DNA from: an uncultured Bacteroidota bacterium
GTDB lineage: Bacteria > Bacteroidota > Bacteroidia > Flavobacteriales > Flavobacteriaceae
NCBI GenBank assembly: GCA_902598525.1
Contig: CACKBZ010000002.1
Coordinates: 62,001 to 126,000 of the forward strand
DNA length: 64,000 bases
Reading direction: 5' to 3'
How positions within the stretch are numbered: the first letter of the stretch is position 1; every line of letters begins with the position of its first letter. The notes under the pieces are model-generated. The model made no database searches. It was not told the origin of the DNA and worked only from the letters and a program-made list of their open reading frames with translations. Below, one piece after another: positions 25,604 through 33,773 of this stretch. Both the position numbers and the translations under genes were made by a program.

Positions 25604-25948
25604 CTAAGATAATAGTTTTCCCTTATTTTTTTCCTTAAAGGCATCAAGAGTTTCCCTCTTATAAATGGGAGTTCTATTTCTTCTGGTAATCCATTTTAAC
25701 TTACCATTTAAGTGATATCTTGTTAAAGTGCTTTCGCTTATACCAATATATTTAGCAGCCTGTTTTCTAGGAAGATAATTTATATGCTCTGGAATTTTGG
25801 AAATATCATATGAAGAGGAGGAAATCTCAAGGTAACTTCTTTCAATTTCTACATCTTCTTTTTTGACTCTTCTACCATTAACATAAACAGATCTCACCCC
25901 GCTTGGGAAGTTATCAATTTGATCTTGTTCTATCCAACTTTTGTACAT
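25604..25948 (-). CDS. Small helix-turn-helix DNA-binding protein (excisionase/MerR-like)
   Basis: 114 aa. The C-terminal half INYLPRKQAAKYIGISESTLTRYHLNGKL is an HTH_17/excisionase-type winged helix, with the wing at ITRRNRTPIYKRETLDAF. The N-terminal 55 residues (SGVRSVYVNGRRVKKEDVEI) show no known DNA-binding motif. It lies 18 nt upstream of dgcA in the same direction and is probably co-transcribed, so it is a candidate local regulator. No integrase or att site is nearby, so phage excisionase function is unlikely. Confidence 0.7.
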   Translation of the reverse strand: MYKSWIEQDQIDNFPSGVRSVYVNGRRVKKEDVEIERSYLEISSSSYDISKIPEHINYLPRKQAAKYIGISESTLTRYHLNGKLKWITRRNRTPIYKRETLDAFKEKNKGKLLS

Positions 25949-26257
25949 GTGATTTTAAATTGGCTTACTACTTAAATTTTAGATAGCCAGTAAAGATATA
26001 AAAAAATATTATTTTTTGTATTTATCTATAAATTAATCGTTTACGAAAAACCAAATTATTGTTTTTTCAACTTCTTTTAGAAATAAGTTTACTCAATATT
26101 CATACTTAATAAATTTATTATTACTGAAATTGTTTTCTCTGAAAAAACTATTTCTATAAATAAATATTAAACATACAGTAATTAAAAAATTCGAATAAAC
26201 AAGTTGTGATTTATGCTTTAGAAATTCTGATTTTTGTAAATTTAAATATATAATCAG
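25949..26257. other. 309-nt AT-rich divergent intergenic region
   Basis: The longest gap without a gene in the window. It is almost all A/T with many short T and A runs. I see no tRNA, no ORF with a start and no strong hairpin. It must hold the promoters for the HTH-dgcAN operon (leftward) and the TlpA lipoprotein cassette (rightward); one candidate for the latter is listed separately. Confidence 0.6.
26204..26236 (+). promoter_or_regulatory. Candidate promoter of the TlpA/propeller lipoprotein cassette
   Basis: TTG at 26204-26206 and GATTTTTG at 26229-26236 are separated by 22 nt. The second differs from TAnnTTTG only at its first base. The start codon follows 21 nt later. Spacing is at the long end for Bacteroidota promoters. 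Confidence 0.35.
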
Positions 26258-26749
26258 ATGAGAAAAATATTTGTTTTAACGTTATTTAATTTTTTATTAG
26301 TTAGTTGTAACTCAAATAAATCAATTAAAGAAGATTTATCTGATTTAGAATCGTTACAGACTAAATCCACATTTGTAGATTTATATGAAAATAATTTAGA
26401 TTTATCAGAATTTAAACAAGGTAAAATTGTAATTAGCTATTGGGCTACATGGTGTGCCCCATGTATAAAAGAAATGCCCAGTCTAAAAAGAGCTGAAAAA
26501 ATATTAAAGGAGTATGGGTACACTTTTTTATTAGTTTCTGATGAAACAATTTCAAAAATTTCTAGATTTAAAGAAGAAATGAATTTTGACTTCAATTTTT
26601 TGAAATCCAGCAAATCATTTGAAACACTTGGGATATATTCTATGCCCACATCTTACATTTTTGATGAAACAGGAAAAATAGTTGAAACTATTGTTGGTGC
26701 AATTGAATGGGATTCTGTAGAAATGATAAATAAACTAAAAATGCTCTAA
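26258..26749 (+). CDS. TlpA/ResA-like thioredoxin lipoprotein
   Basis: 163 aa. Lipoprotein signal MRKIFVLTLFNFLLVSC (Cys17). The thioredoxin active site is WATWCAPCIKEMPSL with Cys66 and Cys69, and the cis-Pro loop is YSMPTSYIFDETG. The WCxPC plus extracytoplasmic anchor is typical of TlpA/ResA reductases that keep partner cysteines reduced in the periplasm. It heads a tight three-gene cassette; the next gene has a Cys-Asp-Cys-Cys cluster and may be its partner (inference). Confidence 0.9.
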   Translation: MRKIFVLTLFNFLLVSCNSNKSIKEDLSDLESLQTKSTFVDLYENNLDLSEFKQGKIVISYWATWCAPCIKEMPSLKRAEKILKEYGYTFLLVSDETISKISRFKEEMNFDFNFLKSSKSFETLGIYSMPTSYIFDETGKIVETIVGAIEWDSVEMINKLKML

Positions 26750-26750
26750 T

Positions 26751-27950
26751 ATGAAAAAGTGGACACCATACCTACTCTTATTATTTATTTTCTCTTGTTC
26801 ATCAAAAGATGTTGTAATAGAAGAAGTCTCTTTCTTATATGATAAAAGTAATGCTCAACCTAGTTTAGTTTCTAATAATGGTAACTTATCATTAACATGG
26901 ATTTCCAGTGATCAGGATATGAATGCAAATTTAAATTTTCGACAATTTATAGATGACAAATGGACTGATTCAAAAACATTTGCCAATGGTTCTGACTGGT
27001 TTGTTAATTGGGCAGATTTTCCAACTCATGCTATTAGTGGAGATCGAATTCTAACCAGCTACCTTAAAAAATCTGCTTCCGGCACATATACTTATGATGT
27101 TTTTTTAAACCTTCGGGATTTATCAGGAGATAAAATTAAGGAGGATTTTATATTAAATACAGACGGTTTCAAAGCTGAACATGGTTTTGTAAGTATAGTT
27201 GCTAAAGATAAAGCAGGATTTTTTGTTACTTGGTTAGACGGAAGAAATACTGTAGAAAAAAATTTAGAGGGAAACCCAAAGCCAATGACCATTAGATTTG
27301 CAGAAATTACAAATGCTGGGGATATAATAAATGAAACCGAACTAGATTCAAATGTTTGTGACTGTTGCCAAACGTCAATAACACATACTGATAAGGGCCC
27401 ATTAGTTGTCTATCGAGATAGAAGCGAGAAAGAAGTTAGAGATATATATATGACCCGAAATATAGATGATGTTTGGGAGGCTCCAACTCCAGTTCACAAC
27501 GACGGATGGGTAATATATGGGTGTCCAGTAAATGGTCCAAAGGTTGTCTCCTATGAAAACAATATAGCTGTAAGTTGGTTTACTGTTTCTGATGCAAAAC
27601 CAACTGTTAATCTTTCATTTTCTAGATTTTATGGAGCATCTTTTGATGAACCAATAAAAATAAATGATCATAATGCGATAGGAAGAGTTGATGTAGCTTT
27701 TTTAAATGAAAAAGAAGTGATAGTAAGTTATATGGAAGGTGACGATGATGGGACATATTTAAGAATAAAAAAAGTTTCCCTAGATGGGAAAGTTTCAGAG
27801 CCAATAACCATTTCAAGAATTGATGGTGGAAGAAGTACAGGAGTACCTCAACTAGAGATACTAAATGATGAAATATTTATTGTTTGGACTGTCTCTGAAG
27901 ATGAAATTAATCAATTAAAAACTGTAAAGCTTAGCTCTGCAAACATATAA
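26751..27950 (+). CDS. Sialidase-like beta-propeller lipoprotein with CDCC motif
   Basis: 399 aa starting 1 nt after the TlpA-like stop. Lipoprotein signal ends LFIFSC (Cys16). Repeated blades such as NAQPSLVSNNGNLSLTW, GFVSIVAKDKAGFFVTWLDGR and KGPLVVYRDRSEKEVRDIYM have the BNR/exo-sialidase look, but I do not find the sialidase arginine triad with confidence. Four further cysteines stand out: C203, C205 and C206 in NVCDCCQTS and C258 in YGCPVNGP. These could bind a metal or form a redox disulfide served by the adjacent thioredoxin. Function unknown. Confidence 0.75.
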   Translation: MKKWTPYLLLLFIFSCSSKDVVIEEVSFLYDKSNAQPSLVSNNGNLSLTWISSDQDMNANLNFRQFIDDKWTDSKTFANGSDWFVNWADFPTHAISGDRILTSYLKKSASGTYTYDVFLNLRDLSGDKIKEDFILNTDGFKAEHGFVSIVAKDKAGFFVTWLDGRNTVEKNLEGNPKPMTIRFAEITNAGDIINETELDSNVCDCCQTSITHTDKGPLVVYRDRSEKEVRDIYMTRNIDDVWEAPTPVHNDGWVIYGCPVNGPKVVSYENNIAVSWFTVSDAKPTVNLSFSRFYGASFDEPIKINDHNAIGRVDVAFLNEKEVIVSYMEGDDDGTYLRIKKVSLDGKVSEPITISRIDGGRSTGVPQLEILNDEIFIVWTVSEDEINQLKTVKLSSANI

Positions 27951-27953
27951 AAT

Positions 27954-28841
27954 TTGAAAAATTATCTCTTTTTAACACTACTGATAATAAATGGCTGTAC
28001 AGAGATTGAAAAAGATCAAAATTTTGATTCAGTAAAAATCATTGAGACAATTGTTTTACCAAAAATTATAAATGAAACATCTGGATTAGAAATTTTTAAT
28101 GATGTCTTTATCACTCATAATGATTCTGGAGGAGAGCCTAGTTTATATTTTTTTAATCTTAGTGGTGAGATCATAAATTCAATCAAAGTAGAGAAAGAAA
28201 ATTTCTGGGAAATTTATAACAATGACTGGGAGGATATAACAGCTGACGAAGATTATATATACATTGCGGACACAGGAAATAATTTCGGTACTAGAGACAA
28301 TCTAAATATCTTAAAACTAAAAATAAATGATTTTAGCATTGATGATAAAATTGATATTTTTTATTCTGATCAAAAGTCCTTTTTTCCTTCTTTTAAACAT
28401 AAATATGATGCAGAGGCCTTGTTGATCATTCAAGATAAAATAGCTCTGTTTTCAAAAGATAGAGACTCTTTATACACTGATCTTTATTTAATTGATGAAA
28501 AAGTAAAAGGGCAACAAGGCTTATCTAGTTTTGCAAAATATAATGTTAATACATTGATAACTGGTGGAGACTATGATAACGATACTGGTATTTTAGCTTT
28601 GGTAGGTTACTCGTCTAAAAGAAACTTTTTTTTAAATTTCCTTAGAGATGATCAATATTTAATCTTATTCAAAGATTTTAATATTAATAACCCAAGAAAT
28701 AACTCATTTAAAAAGTACAAAATACCAATTGAAAGAGCTCAAATAGAATCTATAAAAATTATAAACGAAAATATGTTTTGGGTAACTTCGGAAGATGAGG
28801 GAATTGGAAACCCATATATGTACAAAATAGAGCTAAATTAA
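27954..28841 (+). CDS. Lipoprotein of unknown function, beta-propeller-like, TTG start
   Basis: 295 aa beginning with TTG at 27954, three nucleotides after the previous stop; MKNYLFLTLLIINGC is a fitting lipoprotein signal, so the TTG start is believable and no ATG fits better. The body contains ETSGLEIFNDVFITHNDSGG, DWEDITADEDYIYIADTGNN and KYDAEALLII, motifs of SdiA-regulated/phytase-like propellers that read as soluble calcium-binding blades. It ends the three-lipoprotein cassette and is followed at once by the inverted repeat. No assigned activity. Confidence 0.72.
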   Translation: MKNYLFLTLLIINGCTEIEKDQNFDSVKIIETIVLPKIINETSGLEIFNDVFITHNDSGGEPSLYFFNLSGEIINSIKVEKENFWEIYNNDWEDITADEDYIYIADTGNNFGTRDNLNILKLKINDFSIDDKIDIFYSDQKSFFPSFKHKYDAEALLIIQDKIALFSKDRDSLYTDLYLIDEKVKGQQGLSSFAKYNVNTLITGGDYDNDTGILALVGYSSKRNFFLNFLRDDQYLILFKDFNINNPRNNSFKKYKIPIERAQIESIKIINENMFWVTSEDEGIGNPYMYKIELN

Positions 28842-28844
28842 AAA

Positions 28845-28925
28845 AAACGCTCCTAACAAAACCAATTAACAAAAATTCAAAATTAACCTAGCTAAAAAAG
28901 GACTAAAAATGACCTAGGAGCGTTT
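28845..28925 (-). terminator. Long-loop inverted repeat between convergent genes, possible terminator
   Basis: AAACGCTCCTA (28845-28855) and TAGGAGCGTTT (28915-28925) are perfect 11-nt inverted arms 59 nt apart. On the minus strand the last arm is followed by a run of T, as in a terminator for the LpxR-like gene; on the plus strand the hairpin starts 3 nt after the stop of the lipoprotein gene. The 59-nt loop is unusually long, so it could also be a small structured RNA. This is the only convergent pair in the window separated by more than 6 nt. Confidence 0.5.
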
Positions 28926-28987
28926 GTGAATCAACATCATAAATTTAAGTTTAAAAATTGTAGTATTTTTTTAAAGAAAAGTTAAAA

Positions 28988-29881
28988 TTAGTTAAGTATG
29001 TAGGTAATACTAATTTTTAAAAATGGATGTCTTTTTGTTCTCTGATTTTTAGTGTCTTTTGAAGTAGAATTATATGAGGTTAACACCTGTATATTGTTAA
29101 ATCTTTTTTTTAGGCCCACTGAAAAAATATCTCTAAAATCATTTGATTCCATTACTAATTCTGCTTTATCGTTTAACTGACTACCTTCAAGCTTAAAATC
29201 ATGTATAAAATACTCAAGCTTTGTTCCTATGAAAAAAGAAAACTCAGAATCAGTATTTAATATATAATTATCAGAGAATCCTAACCAAGATAAGTCACCA
29301 ATATATAGACCCATCTCTAATCCTGACATAATTTGATACGTCCCTAGTTTTGAATATAATTCTGATGTTAAATTAAGGTTGTCTTTAATTTTAAAACCCT
29401 TAAAATAACTAGCTAACAAATTAAACTGAAGTTCTTGCGGCATTTGTGATTCCCACTTAAGATTTGGTAGATTTAAAACTAGATCATGATATAAATTTTG
29501 CATACCCTTTGCCAAAGATGCATTTCCAGTAATACCAATTTGACCTCCAAGAGAATAACTAGAATGTGAAGACATTTTTTTTCTTTTTTGATATTCTAAA
29601 AATAAATACCCACTATATGGATAATCATATTTTTCAGGGTTAGACTCATATCTCATTGATGGAGTATAAATTAGTTGTCCAAGAGTAAGTCTATTGTGAT
29701 CTTCTACATTGTCTTTAACTGGTTTAAAATATGACAAAAAGATTCCACTTGAGTAATAAAAATCTCGATTAAAATAAAGATCATTATCAACATCCAAGTT
29801 TATTTGTTTTTGTGAATTGACTTTTGTTGTTATTAAAAAAAATAAAACAGATAGAAACGATAATAAAAGTTTTTTAGCCAA
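28988..29881 (-). CDS. LpxR-like lipid A deacylase family outer-membrane protein (DUF2219)
   Basis: 297 aa with signal peptide (LLLSFLSVLFFLITTKVNSQ). LDVDNDLYFNRDFYYSSGIFL matches the N-terminal active-site block of LpxR (N33, D34), followed by QLIYTPSMRY, PYSGYLFLEY and GQIGITGNASLAKGMQNLYHDLV, whose His is the likely catalytic one. The rest alternates as beta-barrel strands. The family removes the 3'-acyloxyacyl chain of lipid A in the outer membrane. Here a Ser stands where Thr usually precedes Ser-Gly. A calcium-dependent deacylase role is likely but not proven. Confidence 0.82.
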   Translation of the reverse strand: MAKKLLLSFLSVLFFLITTKVNSQKQINLDVDNDLYFNRDFYYSSGIFLSYFKPVKDNVEDHNRLTLGQLIYTPSMRYESNPEKYDYPYSGYLFLEYQKRKKMSSHSSYSLGGQIGITGNASLAKGMQNLYHDLVLNLPNLKWESQMPQELQFNLLASYFKGFKIKDNLNLTSELYSKLGTYQIMSGLEMGLYIGDLSWLGFSDNYILNTDSEFSFFIGTKLEYFIHDFKLEGSQLNDKAELVMESNDFRDIFSVGLKKRFNNIQVLTSYNSTSKDTKNQRTKRHPFLKISITYILN

Positions 29882-29897
29882 TTGAATTAATTTTACT

Positions 29898-29905
29898 CAA
29901 ATTTA
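29898..29905 (-). promoter_or_regulatory. Candidate -7 box (TAAATTTG) for the LpxR-like gene
   Basis: Exact TAnnTTTG match on the minus strand, 16 nt before the ATG at 29881, in the short divergent gap with the GNAT gene. The nearest minus-strand TTG is too far upstream for a standard -33. Confidence 0.35.
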
Positions 29906-29921
29906 ATATATTAAATTTTGT

Positions 29922-30431
29922 ATGGTTAAAATCAAACTTGCAAGGCTCAGTGATCTAGACAGAGTAAAAGAAATTGCAGAGGCTTGCGCAGAAAAAATGA
30001 TAGAGGACAATATTTTTCAATGGAATGAAAAATATCCAAGTAAAGAGATATTTAGAGAGGATATTAAGAATAATGATTTGTTTGTGGCATGGATTAATTC
30101 AGAGATTGTTGGTTGCATTATGCTTTCATCATATAAAGATGATGTTTACAAGAATGTAAAATGGATTTCAGAAGATAGTAATAACTTATATATTCATAGA
30201 TTGGCAGTTCATCCTAGTTTTCAAAAAAAAGGCATTGCTAGAAAAATGATGGACTATGCTGAAGCATATGCAAAATCAAAAAACCATAAATCCGTTAGGT
30301 TAGATACTTTTAGCAAAAATCATAGAAATAATAAGTTTTATAAACTAAGAGGATATATAAAACTAGATGATGTATTTTTTCCAAATCAGAGTGAATTTCC
30401 TTTTCACTGTTATGAAAAACTAATAAATTAA
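29922..30431 (+). CDS. GNAT-family N-acetyltransferase
   Basis: 169 aa. The acetyl-CoA site is HRLAVHPSFQKKGIARKMMDYAEAYA (Q/RxxGxG/A loop), followed by SVRLDTFSKNHRNNKFYKLRGY, the usual GNAT C-terminal strands. Cytoplasmic. Acceptor substrate unknown. It converges with the PBP1A gene by a 4-nt stop overlap. Confidence 0.9.
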   Translation: MVKIKLARLSDLDRVKEIAEACAEKMIEDNIFQWNEKYPSKEIFREDIKNNDLFVAWINSEIVGCIMLSSYKDDVYKNVKWISEDSNNLYIHRLAVHPSFQKKGIARKMMDYAEAYAKSKNHKSVRLDTFSKNHRNNKFYKLRGYIKLDDVFFPNQSEFPFHCYEKLIN

Positions 30432-32713
30432 AACCCTAGATCTTCAAGATCTTTTTTCGTTTTTTCACTCTCGATATTAATATTTTCACAGTTTAATGGA
30501 ATTGTTAATACTCTTGGAGATTGGAATTTTTCATCTGATATTCCTAAATCTGGATTTGAATATGCATTTTTCATAAACTGAGCCCAAATAGGTAAAGCCA
30601 TAGTAGCACCCTGTCCGAAAGCAATATCCTCAAAATGCACTGATCTATCCTCCCCACCAACCCATACTCCAGTAACTAGATTTGGCACCATCCCCATAAA
30701 CCATCCATCACTTTGATTTTGAGTTGTTCCAGTTTTACCAGCAATAGCATTTTTAAATTCATATGGATAACCTGTAATCAAGTTTTTATATATATAGCTA
30801 GTTTTCTCAAGACCTGAATGTCTTAATCTTCCACCAGATCCATAATTGGTTACACCTTCCATTAGATTTAGAGTAACATAAGCAGCTTCTTCACTTAATA
30901 CATCCGAAGTTTTAGGAATTACTTCAAAAATTGGAACTCCATTTTTATCTTCAATTCTAGTAATAAATATTGGCTCTATATAAATACCTTTGTTAGCAAA
31001 TGTACTATAAGCACCTACAACCTCGTACAGGCTTATATCTGGAGTCCCCAATGCTATTGAGGGGACCTCTGGCAGATAAGATGTGATCCCCATCTTTTTC
31101 ATCAGAGTTACTACTGCTTTAGGTCCAACTTGATCCATTAGTCTTGCACTAATTGTATTTATTGAATTAGCCAATGCATTTTTTAAATTTCTTGTTTGAC
31201 CATATTTATCATTTGAATTGTTTGGACACCAAGCATTCATGTTACCATGTTTCATTGGTTCAATACAATAAAGTGCATCTGGAACAGTATAACATGGTGA
31301 TAGTTTTAGCTGGTCAATAGCAGTTGCATATAAAAAAGGTTTAAAAGTAGAGCCAATTTGTCTTCTTCCCTGCTTTACTTGATCATATTGAAAGTGCTTG
31401 TAATTAAAACCTCCTACCCAAGCTTTTATATGACCTGTTTGAGGTTCCATAGACATCATAGATGCTCTAAGAAAATATTTATAGTATCGTATTGAATCTA
31501 TAGGCTTCATTATGGTATCTATTTCCCCATTCCATGAAAAGACTTTCATTGGAGTTTCTATTTGAAATGATTTCCAAATTTCATCTTCGCCTTTTCCAGC
31601 TAATTTCATTTTTCTCCATCTCTCAGATCTCATAGCTGAAACCTTAAGCAGAGTGTCTATCTGTCCTCTCCTTAGATCCCTAAATGGTGGTGTTGGATTT
31701 TTTCTAGTTCTTCTATTTTGAGAAAAAAATTCTGACTGAAGATTTTTCATATGATTGTTGACTGACTCTTCAGCAATTGATTGCAGTCTAGAATCAATAG
31801 TGGTATAAATTCTCAATCCATCTCTGTATAGATTATATCTTGACCCATCTTCCTTAGGATTCTCTCTTAACCAACTACTCATAAACTCTTGCAAATATGC
31901 TCTAAAATATGTAGCTAATCCTTCTCTATGAGATTCCGGAGTATAATCAATATTTAGTGGTAAATTTGATAAAGAGTCTCTTTCTTTGCTTGTTATCATT
32001 TGGTTTCTTTCCATCTGCTGAAATACTACATTTCTTCTCTCAATGACAAGTTCAGGTCTTCTTAACGGATTATATAATGATGAATTTTTTAGCATTCCAA
32101 CTAACATTGCAGCATCCTCAATTAAAAGACTATCTGGAGTTTTATTAAAATAGATTTTTGCTGCTGATCTTACTCCATCAGCTGCGTAGTTAAAGTCATA
32201 TATATTTAAATACATTGCAATTATCTCATTTTTTGTATATCTCTTTTCTATCTGAATTGCCAATACCCACTCCTTAGCCTTTTGAAGAATAGCTTGAAAA
32301 ATATTTCTTGATCTAACTCCTACAAAAAGTTGTCTTGCTAATTGCTGTGAAATTGTACTTGCACCTCCTCTAGTATTTAAAAATGCCAAAGCCCTTAATG
32401 TTGATCGAACATCTATACCAGGATGATCATAAAACCTTTCATCCTCTGTGGCAATCAGAGCATTAACTAAATTTTTTGGAAGCTCATCAAATGTTATAGG
32501 TGTTCTATTATCGTTAAAATAAAACTTACCTAATATCTCTCCATCCGATGATAATATCTGAGTGGCTAAGTTTGTATTTGGGTTTTCTAGTTGCTCAAAT
32601 TCCGGCATTTCACCAAATACTCCATTTGCAGCAAGAATAAATAATCCAAAAAAAGAGATCATCCCTGTTGTTATTATAAACCACGTTAACCTTATAATAA
32701 GTTTTTTTCTCAT
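30428..32713 (-). CDS. Class A penicillin-binding protein (PBP1A type)
   Basis: 761 aa bifunctional peptidoglycan synthase. An N-terminal transmembrane anchor (residues 8-30) is followed by a GT51 glycosyltransferase domain with EDERFYDHPG (catalytic Glu94) and GGASTISQQLARQLF. The transpeptidase domain has SxxK in STFKPF (Ser456), SxN in NSINTIS, and KTGTT at residues 661-665. All catalytic residues are present. It polymerises lipid II and cross-links stems in the periplasm. It lies 1 nt downstream of trhO in the same direction. Confidence 0.97.
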   Translation of the reverse strand: MRKKLIIRLTWFIITTGMISFFGLFILAANGVFGEMPEFEQLENPNTNLATQILSSDGEILGKFYFNDNRTPITFDELPKNLVNALIATEDERFYDHPGIDVRSTLRALAFLNTRGGASTISQQLARQLFVGVRSRNIFQAILQKAKEWVLAIQIEKRYTKNEIIAMYLNIYDFNYAADGVRSAAKIYFNKTPDSLLIEDAAMLVGMLKNSSLYNPLRRPELVIERRNVVFQQMERNQMITSKERDSLSNLPLNIDYTPESHREGLATYFRAYLQEFMSSWLRENPKEDGSRYNLYRDGLRIYTTIDSRLQSIAEESVNNHMKNLQSEFFSQNRRTRKNPTPPFRDLRRGQIDTLLKVSAMRSERWRKMKLAGKGEDEIWKSFQIETPMKVFSWNGEIDTIMKPIDSIRYYKYFLRASMMSMEPQTGHIKAWVGGFNYKHFQYDQVKQGRRQIGSTFKPFLYATAIDQLKLSPCYTVPDALYCIEPMKHGNMNAWCPNNSNDKYGQTRNLKNALANSINTISARLMDQVGPKAVVTLMKKMGITSYLPEVPSIALGTPDISLYEVVGAYSTFANKGIYIEPIFITRIEDKNGVPIFEVIPKTSDVLSEEAAYVTLNLMEGVTNYGSGGRLRHSGLEKTSYIYKNLITGYPYEFKNAIAGKTGTTQNQSDGWFMGMVPNLVTGVWVGGEDRSVHFEDIAFGQGATMALPIWAQFMKNAYSNPDLGISDEKFQSPRVLTIPLNCENINIESEKTKKDLEDLGF

Positions 32714-32714
32714 T

Positions 32715-33749
32715 TTAACTTAACTTATACCTTAATTTACTAGACCTTCCTTTTTTGAAAATTTTATTACTATTATGCTTTCCTTTTCTTATTTTTTTTT
32801 GTTCTTCATATGAAAGTTCAATCATACTCATACACTGATCTGAACAACAATGATTCATTTTTTTTCTACATTTCTCACATTGGATAAATAATAAATGACA
32901 TGATTCGTTTGCACAATTCACATGTGAGTCACATGGTTCTCCGCATTGATGACAATTAGAGACAATATCTTCAGATACTCTCTCAGCTCTTCTTTCATCA
33001 AATACAAAATTTTTGCCAAGGAAATTATTTTTAAGTTTTTTGTCTCTTACCTGTCTAGTATATTCAATAATACCCCCCTGGAGTTGATAAACATTTTTTA
33101 AACCTTTAGATTTTAAATAAGCACTCGCTTTTTCACATCTAATTCCACCAGTACAATACATTAAGTAATTTTTTTTAGGACCATTTTTCTCTATTTCATT
33201 ATCAATTATTTTGAGTGATTGACGAAATGTGTCAACATCTGGCTTTATTGCGCCTCTAAAAAAACCTATTTCACTTTCATAATGATTCCTCATGTCTATA
33301 CATACCGTATTTTCATCGTCAAGCATTTTGTTAAAGTTCTCTGCATTCAAATGTTCTCCAATATTTGTAACATCGAAAGTATAGTCATCTAGACCATCCG
33401 CAACTATTTTTTTTCTTATTTTAATTGTTAGTTTAAGAAAGGATTTACTACAATTTTCTAGTGCAAAATTTAGCCCTACACTACCAAGTGGTAAAATATC
33501 CTTGAGAGTAACCTTGAAATCATTAATCATTTCTTTTGGAACAGATAGCTGAGCATTAATTCCTTCTTCAGCAATATAGATTCTGCCCAAAACATCTAGT
33601 TTTGACCATATTATGTATAAATGATCTCGGAATAGTTTTGTATTACCAATTTTAAAATATTTATAAAAAGAAAGTGTAATTCTTTCTTGAGAACTTTTAT
33701 CGATAATTCTGGCGCGCTCTTCAGCACTAATTTTATTGTACAGTTGCAT
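32715..33749 (-). CDS. trhO: tRNA U34 hydroxylase TrhO (rhodanese family)
   Basis: 344 aa. An N-terminal acylphosphatase-like domain is followed by the rhodanese domain with the active Cys in LMYCTGGIRCEKASAYLKSKG, the canonical TrhO/YceA site. The C-terminal Cys-rich tail (SNCHQCGEPCDSHVNCAN through CCSDQCM) is the zinc-binding region typical of this family. It makes 5-hydroxyuridine at tRNA position 34 with O2. Just upstream of PBP1A with one nucleotide between. Confidence 0.93.
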   Translation of the reverse strand: MQLYNKISAEERARIIDKSSQERITLSFYKYFKIGNTKLFRDHLYIIWSKLDVLGRIYIAEEGINAQLSVPKEMINDFKVTLKDILPLGSVGLNFALENCSKSFLKLTIKIRKKIVADGLDDYTFDVTNIGEHLNAENFNKMLDDENTVCIDMRNHYESEIGFFRGAIKPDVDTFRQSLKIIDNEIEKNGPKKNYLMYCTGGIRCEKASAYLKSKGLKNVYQLQGGIIEYTRQVRDKKLKNNFLGKNFVFDERRAERVSEDIVSNCHQCGEPCDSHVNCANESCHLLFIQCEKCRKKMNHCCSDQCMSMIELSYEEQKKIRKGKHNSNKIFKKGRSSKLRYKLS

Positions 33750-33773
33750 GCTATACTAATATAGAATACAAAA

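Noticed and set aside
25604-25948. Phage excisionase interpretation of the HTH gene
   Set aside because: No integrase, att repeats or other phage genes nearby; the operon position next to dgcA favours a local regulator.
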